This document shows, one piece after another, positions 61,187 through 64,000 of a stretch of 64,000 bases of DNA. The stretch covers positions 982,432 to 1,046,431 of the forward strand of contig BCKQ01000001.1 of NCBI GenBank assembly GCA_001600695.1, in the 5' to 3' direction. The notes below the pieces were generated by a model, which was not told where the DNA came from, did no database searches, and saw only the letters and a program-made list of their open reading frames with translations. Every line of letters starts with the position of its first letter. The first letter of the stretch is position 1. The stretch comes from Ascoidea asiatica (lineage: Eukaryota; Ascomycota; Saccharomycetes; Ascoideales; Ascoideaceae). The translations under genes and the position numbers were made by a program.

Positions 61187-61435
61187 ATTAATAATTTTAA
61201 TATTAATTATCATATTCTCAATATTATTGAAAGTGCAATGTACATTATATAAAAGAATATTAATAAGTGAATTTATTAATGAATAAAGCAAAAGATACAA
61301 AACATAATATTAAATTAATTTTAGAAAAAAAATTTGGAAAAGCAAAAAAAAAGTTTATTAAATATTAGATAGACTATAACTAATAATTGTGTATTGTAAA
61401 TTATGAATTATAGATTTGAATTCATGGACTATAAA
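61187..61435. other. Convergent 3' region
   Basis: AT-rich sequence between two converging stop codons, with no further feature. Confidence 0.5.
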
Positions 61436-62716
61436 TTATTTTTTACTTTTTTCCGGGGTTATAGTATTAAGGTCATCATTTTCATCAAGAACAAGATCAT
61501 CGAATAAAGATTCCATATAAGCAGAAGGAGGTCTTGGATTTCTTGTAGTTTGAGTTGTATTTGATTGCTGAGTATTTTGAGAAATTCCAGTTAATTGATT
61601 TGGTAACGATAAAGAAAAAGCAGAAGAATTATGAGCATCATGTTGATAAACACTTGAAGTTAAAGTACCGGAATTTAAAGTTCCAGAAATAGAAGATGAA
61701 GTATTAAATTGATTATTTGATTGATTATTATTTGAATTATTTGAAGGATTAGTATAATTTGGAGATAATGGCATTGGTAATGAAGGAGAAAGATTTGTTA
61801 GTAAAGTACCACCAGTATTTTGAGAAGATAAAGTACCTGGAATTAATAAATTTGAACCAGATTTTGATTTTACATGATTTACAATATCTGCAGTTGGGGA
61901 AATAAATAAAGATTTTCTTGGACTTTTATTATTATTAATATTATTTGAATTTAAAAGATTTGAATTTGAAAGATTTGAATCAGGTAATAAAGATAATCTT
62001 TGTTGTTGTGGTAAATTGAATTGATTAGTTAAATCTGCTAAAGAATTATTTAAATTTAAATTATTTGAAGAATATTCAAAAGAAGTTCTTTGATTTGAAA
62101 AATCATTATTATTAATATTATTGATATTATTTTGATTATTTAAAGAATTTAATAATAAATTTGAAGCTTCTGGATCATTTTTTGAAATAAATTTTTCATT
62201 TTGTTTAACTAATTTTTTACTTATATATAAATTAATTAAATAATATATTAATAAGAATATTAAAAATACACCTAATATTAAACCAATAATCACAAAAAAT
62301 AAACCAGAAGGTGTAGAAGATCTAATTATATAAGGATTATCGGAATTTGGGGGTATTGTTACAGAAGGAGTTGGAACTTGAGAAGAAGATGATAAGGTTG
62401 GCATACTTGAAGTAGAAGAAGCCTTTGATGTAGTTGAAGAGGAAGATGAAGTTGTTTTAGTTATTGAGGACGATTTCGAGGTGGAAGAAGATGTAGAAGA
62501 GGATGTAGAAGAGGATGAAGAGGATGTAGTTGTTGTTGATTTAGATGTAGAAGATGTCGAAGAAGTTGAATCTGTAGATGATGTAGATGATGTTGAAGAT
62601 GTTGAATCTGTAGTTGTTGTTGAAGAAGAACTAGTTGTTGATGAAACTTCTGTTTCTGTTGCAGTATCTGTTGCAACATCACTATCTGTTGCAGTATCAG
62701 TATCGGAAGTCGTCAT
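61436..62716 (-). CDS. SKG6: Skg6/Tos2-like single-pass membrane protein
   Basis: A 426-aa protein with an N-terminal Ser/Thr-rich extracellular-type region (about residues 1-120), then the Skg6 domain: PPNSDNPYIIRSSTPSGLFFVIIGLILG, a transmembrane helix at about residues 138-165 and a short basic flank (YISKKLVKQN). The cytosolic tail is Asn/Ser-rich and ends with RPPSAYMESLFDDLVLDEND, a feature also seen in Skg6/Tos2-like proteins. Saccharomyces Skg6 and Tos2 localise to bud neck and cell cortex and relate to polarity. The protein is shorter than Skg6 (734 aa). No cleavable signal peptide is visible at the start MTTSDTD, so it is probably inserted by its TM segment. Which of Skg6 or Tos2 is closer cannot be said. 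Confidence 0.72.
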   Translation of the reverse strand: MTTSDTDTATDSDVATDTATETEVSSTTSSSSTTTTDSTSSTSSTSSTDSTSSTSSTSKSTTTTSSSSSSTSSSTSSSTSKSSSITKTTSSSSSTTSKASSTSSMPTLSSSSQVPTPSVTIPPNSDNPYIIRSSTPSGLFFVIIGLILGVFLIFLLIYYLINLYISKKLVKQNEKFISKNDPEASNLLLNSLNNQNNINNINNNDFSNQRTSFEYSSNNLNLNNSLADLTNQFNLPQQQRLSLLPDSNLSNSNLLNSNNINNNKSPRKSLFISPTADIVNHVKSKSGSNLLIPGTLSSQNTGGTLLTNLSPSLPMPLSPNYTNPSNNSNNNQSNNQFNTSSSISGTLNSGTLTSSVYQHDAHNSSAFSLSLPNQLTGISQNTQQSNTTQTTRNPRPPSAYMESLFDDLVLDENDDLNTITPEKSKK

Positions 62717-63046
62717 TATATTAGATTATGTATTAGAAAATGATTATTTTGAATAATGTATCTTGTTATATAATGAATATTATAATGAATATTATTTTTT
62801 GAATATCAATTTAAAGAAAGAAAGTAATTATTGATTGAAATTTGGAATAAAATTTGAAATGTTTAAAGAAATAGACTAGGATTTGAAATTTTTTTTAGAA
62901 TAAGAAAAATAGAATATATTTATTCATTTGTTTGATGATTCTGTTAATTGAATTTTTACCTATTCTTAAAATATACTGTATAATTAATCACTGAATTATG
63001 GTGAAGTAATTGATTCAAAGATTTATTGTTAAAAAAATAGGTATGA
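62717..63046. other. Promoter region of SKG6-like gene
   Basis: AT-rich upstream sequence with GAATATTATAATGAATATTAT-type repeats near 62773-62800. No gene is seen. Confidence 0.45.
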
Positions 63047-63468
63047 AAAAGTGTATATTTATTATCAAAGATTGAATCAGAGCCAAAATTAGCACTAGAT
63101 ACGTACTTAGAAGGAGGCATTCGCGCGTATAACACCAGAAGAAAGCTAATTCTGAGAGGGCTGTACACCAATATTACGGGCATGGCCCACTCTTTGAATC
63201 GTCAACCTAAAGAAAAGTGTGTTAACCAGCTTTATCAACACCATAAAACAGTTAACAAAGAGTTCCAAAGGGCTCTGGGTCCTGAGCAGCGGTATTTCGG
63301 TACAGCACCCAGTATTTCTGGACCCAGTGTACCGCTTACCAGTTTTCTTGTTCGTAAAGACCCACCTCAGCCACCAAAAATTGCAAACCACATATCTGGC
63401 GTCAATAAAAATCTCAAAAAGCAAATTTCCCTTCCTAAAAAACACTTCAAAAATCTTGTTAGAAAACA
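63047..63468 (+). other. GC-richer open stretch upstream of tRNA-Cys, possible exon or element remnant
   Basis: A frame on the plus strand is open from 63047 to a stop at 63518-63520 inside the tRNA, without an ATG until 63182 (MAHSLNRQPKEK). Base composition is clearly GC-richer than any coding sequence nearby. The translation is ordinary (EFQRALGPEQRYFGTAP; VRKDPPQPPKIANH) but I recognise nothing, and the minus strand is also largely open. Short inverted arms (CTGGGTCC with GGACCCAG; GGTACA with TGTACC) lie at about 63275-63337. Options are a 3' exon of a spliced gene, a retroelement remnant or LTR upstream of a tRNA gene, or a structured RNA. Confidence 0.25.
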
Positions 63469-63540
63469 GCACGCTTGGCGCAGTGGTAGCGCAGCAGATT
63501 GCAAATCTGTTGGTCCTTAGTTCGAACCTGAGAGCGAGCT
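63469..63540 (+). tRNA. tRNA-Cys (GCA)
   Basis: The 72-base sequence folds as a complete cloverleaf: D-stem GCGC/GCGC, anticodon stem GCAGA/TCTGT with loop TTGCAAA (anticodon GCA), T-stem CTTAG/CTGAG with loop TTCGAAC, discriminator T. It closely matches yeast tRNA-Cys. The acceptor stem GCACGCT/AGCGAGC has one A-A mismatch at the third pair, where yeast has T-A. T5 follows at 63543-63547. Confidence 0.93.
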
Positions 63541-63542
63541 TC

Positions 63543-63547
63543 TTTTT
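63543..63547 (+). terminator. Pol III terminator of tRNA-Cys
   Basis: TTTTT two bases after the mature 3' end. Confidence 0.75.
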
Positions 63548-63673
63548 ATATATATATATAAAGTTATATTTAATATGTGTTATTCTCTTTTTTTATTACC
63601 ATCAGGTTTTTATTTTTGAATCGATAAAGTTATAAAGATATACAAAAAAAAGATAAAATGTTAAAAGCAGAAC

Positions 63674-63679
63674 AAAAAA
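63674..63679 (-). terminator. Pol III terminator of tRNA-Thr
   Basis: AAAAAA on the plus strand, T6 on the tRNA strand, three bases past the 3' end of the tRNA. Confidence 0.75.
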
Positions 63680-63682
63680 GAA

Positions 63683-63755
63683 TGCCTTCAGCCTGATTCG
63701 AACAGACGATCTCCTCATTACTAGTGAGGTGCCTTACCAACTTGGCCATAAAGGC
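63683..63755 (-). tRNA. tRNA-Thr (AGT)
   Basis: The 73-base minus-strand sequence folds as a cloverleaf: acceptor GCCTTTA/TGAAGGC (one T-G wobble), D-arm beginning TGGCCAAGTTGG, anticodon loop CTAGTAA between CCTCA and TGAGG, so anticodon AGT (Thr); T-loop TTCGAAT; discriminator A. It resembles yeast tRNA-Thr(AGU) closely. It converges with tRNA-Cys, 142 bases away. Confidence 0.95.
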
Positions 63756-64000
63756 TTTCCTTGTTTTTCAAAAAAGATATGCATGTAACCCTCTGTAAGC
63801 ATTACTGTTTGTATAAAATTTCAAACAAAAAACACGTGGTTCGGATAAATCGATGACCAAAAATGAAAAACAAAGAAACTTTAAAAATAAAATTAGAAAC
63901 GAAAACAGAAGTGAAATTAGAAGCATAAAACGAGTTTGAAAACTTACTCCTTTTTTTTCAGATCTGAGCTTTAGAAGTGCCCAGCGCTAGGGCTTAACGA
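63756..64000. other. Region 5' of tRNA-Thr to window end
   Basis: Contains CACGTG at about 63834 (an E-box) and otherwise unremarkable sequence. Any gene here would extend beyond the window. Confidence 0.4.

Overview
The window is nuclear DNA of an AT-rich budding yeast (Saccharomycotina). Supporting signs: compact, mostly intronless genes with clear yeast orthologues; two introns with yeast-type GTA(A/T)G donors and (T)ACTAAC-like branch sites; Asn-rich AAT/AAC tracts inside proteins; and eukaryotic tRNA genes with T-run terminators. A nuclear gene for a complex I subunit (NDUFA5/B13 type, 46700-47122) shows this is not a Saccharomyces-type lineage that has lost complex I. TGA ends conserved genes (SSF1, ARP1), so it is a stop in the nuclear code. 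CTG is too rare to decide its meaning.

Left part (1-23,000): a decayed reading frame at the edge; a very long TFC3 (TFIIIC) with AT-hooks; the plasma-membrane syntaxin SSO; an unrecognised Asn-rich coiled-coil protein; a Ser/Thr-rich GPI-type wall protein; GPI15 (first step of GPI-anchor synthesis); a cytosolic Hsp70 (SSA) whose promoter carries two 10-bp-periodic arrays resembling step-type heat-shock elements; VPS16 (HOPS/CORVET); and ELC1 (elongin C).

Middle (23,000-47,200): a 1537-aa TBC Rab-GAP; ARP1 (dynactin) with an Asn-rich insert; NOP15; calmodulin CMD1, whose ATG is alone in exon 1; RRP42 (exosome); a short CDC13 (telomere single-strand binding) divergent from RRP42; SSF1 with an intron after five codons; a Gln/Asn-rich coiled-coil protein; a 3.75-kb non-coding stretch; a Dip5-like amino-acid permease; and the complex I subunit.

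Right part (47,200-64,000): a 2.5-kb non-coding stretch; a protein joining an Spt21/Ams2-like N-terminal region to a long-loop GATA finger; SGD1 (40S biogenesis), with 47 bp between its stop and that of an unknown protein; an unknown nuclear-looking protein with a poly-Asn tract interrupted by a 100-N assembly gap; a SKG6/TOS2-like membrane protein; a GC-rich open stretch; and convergent tRNA-Cys(GCA) and tRNA-Thr(AGT) genes.

The genes do not form a pathway cluster; this is ordinary yeast gene order. Ribosome biogenesis and RNA processing are well represented (NOP15, RRP42, SSF1, SGD1), as is membrane traffic (SSO, VPS16, TBC GAP). The most notable points are the Hsp70 promoter arrays, the lone-ATG exon of calmodulin, the short Cdc13, the Spt21-GATA combination and the decayed frame at the left edge.
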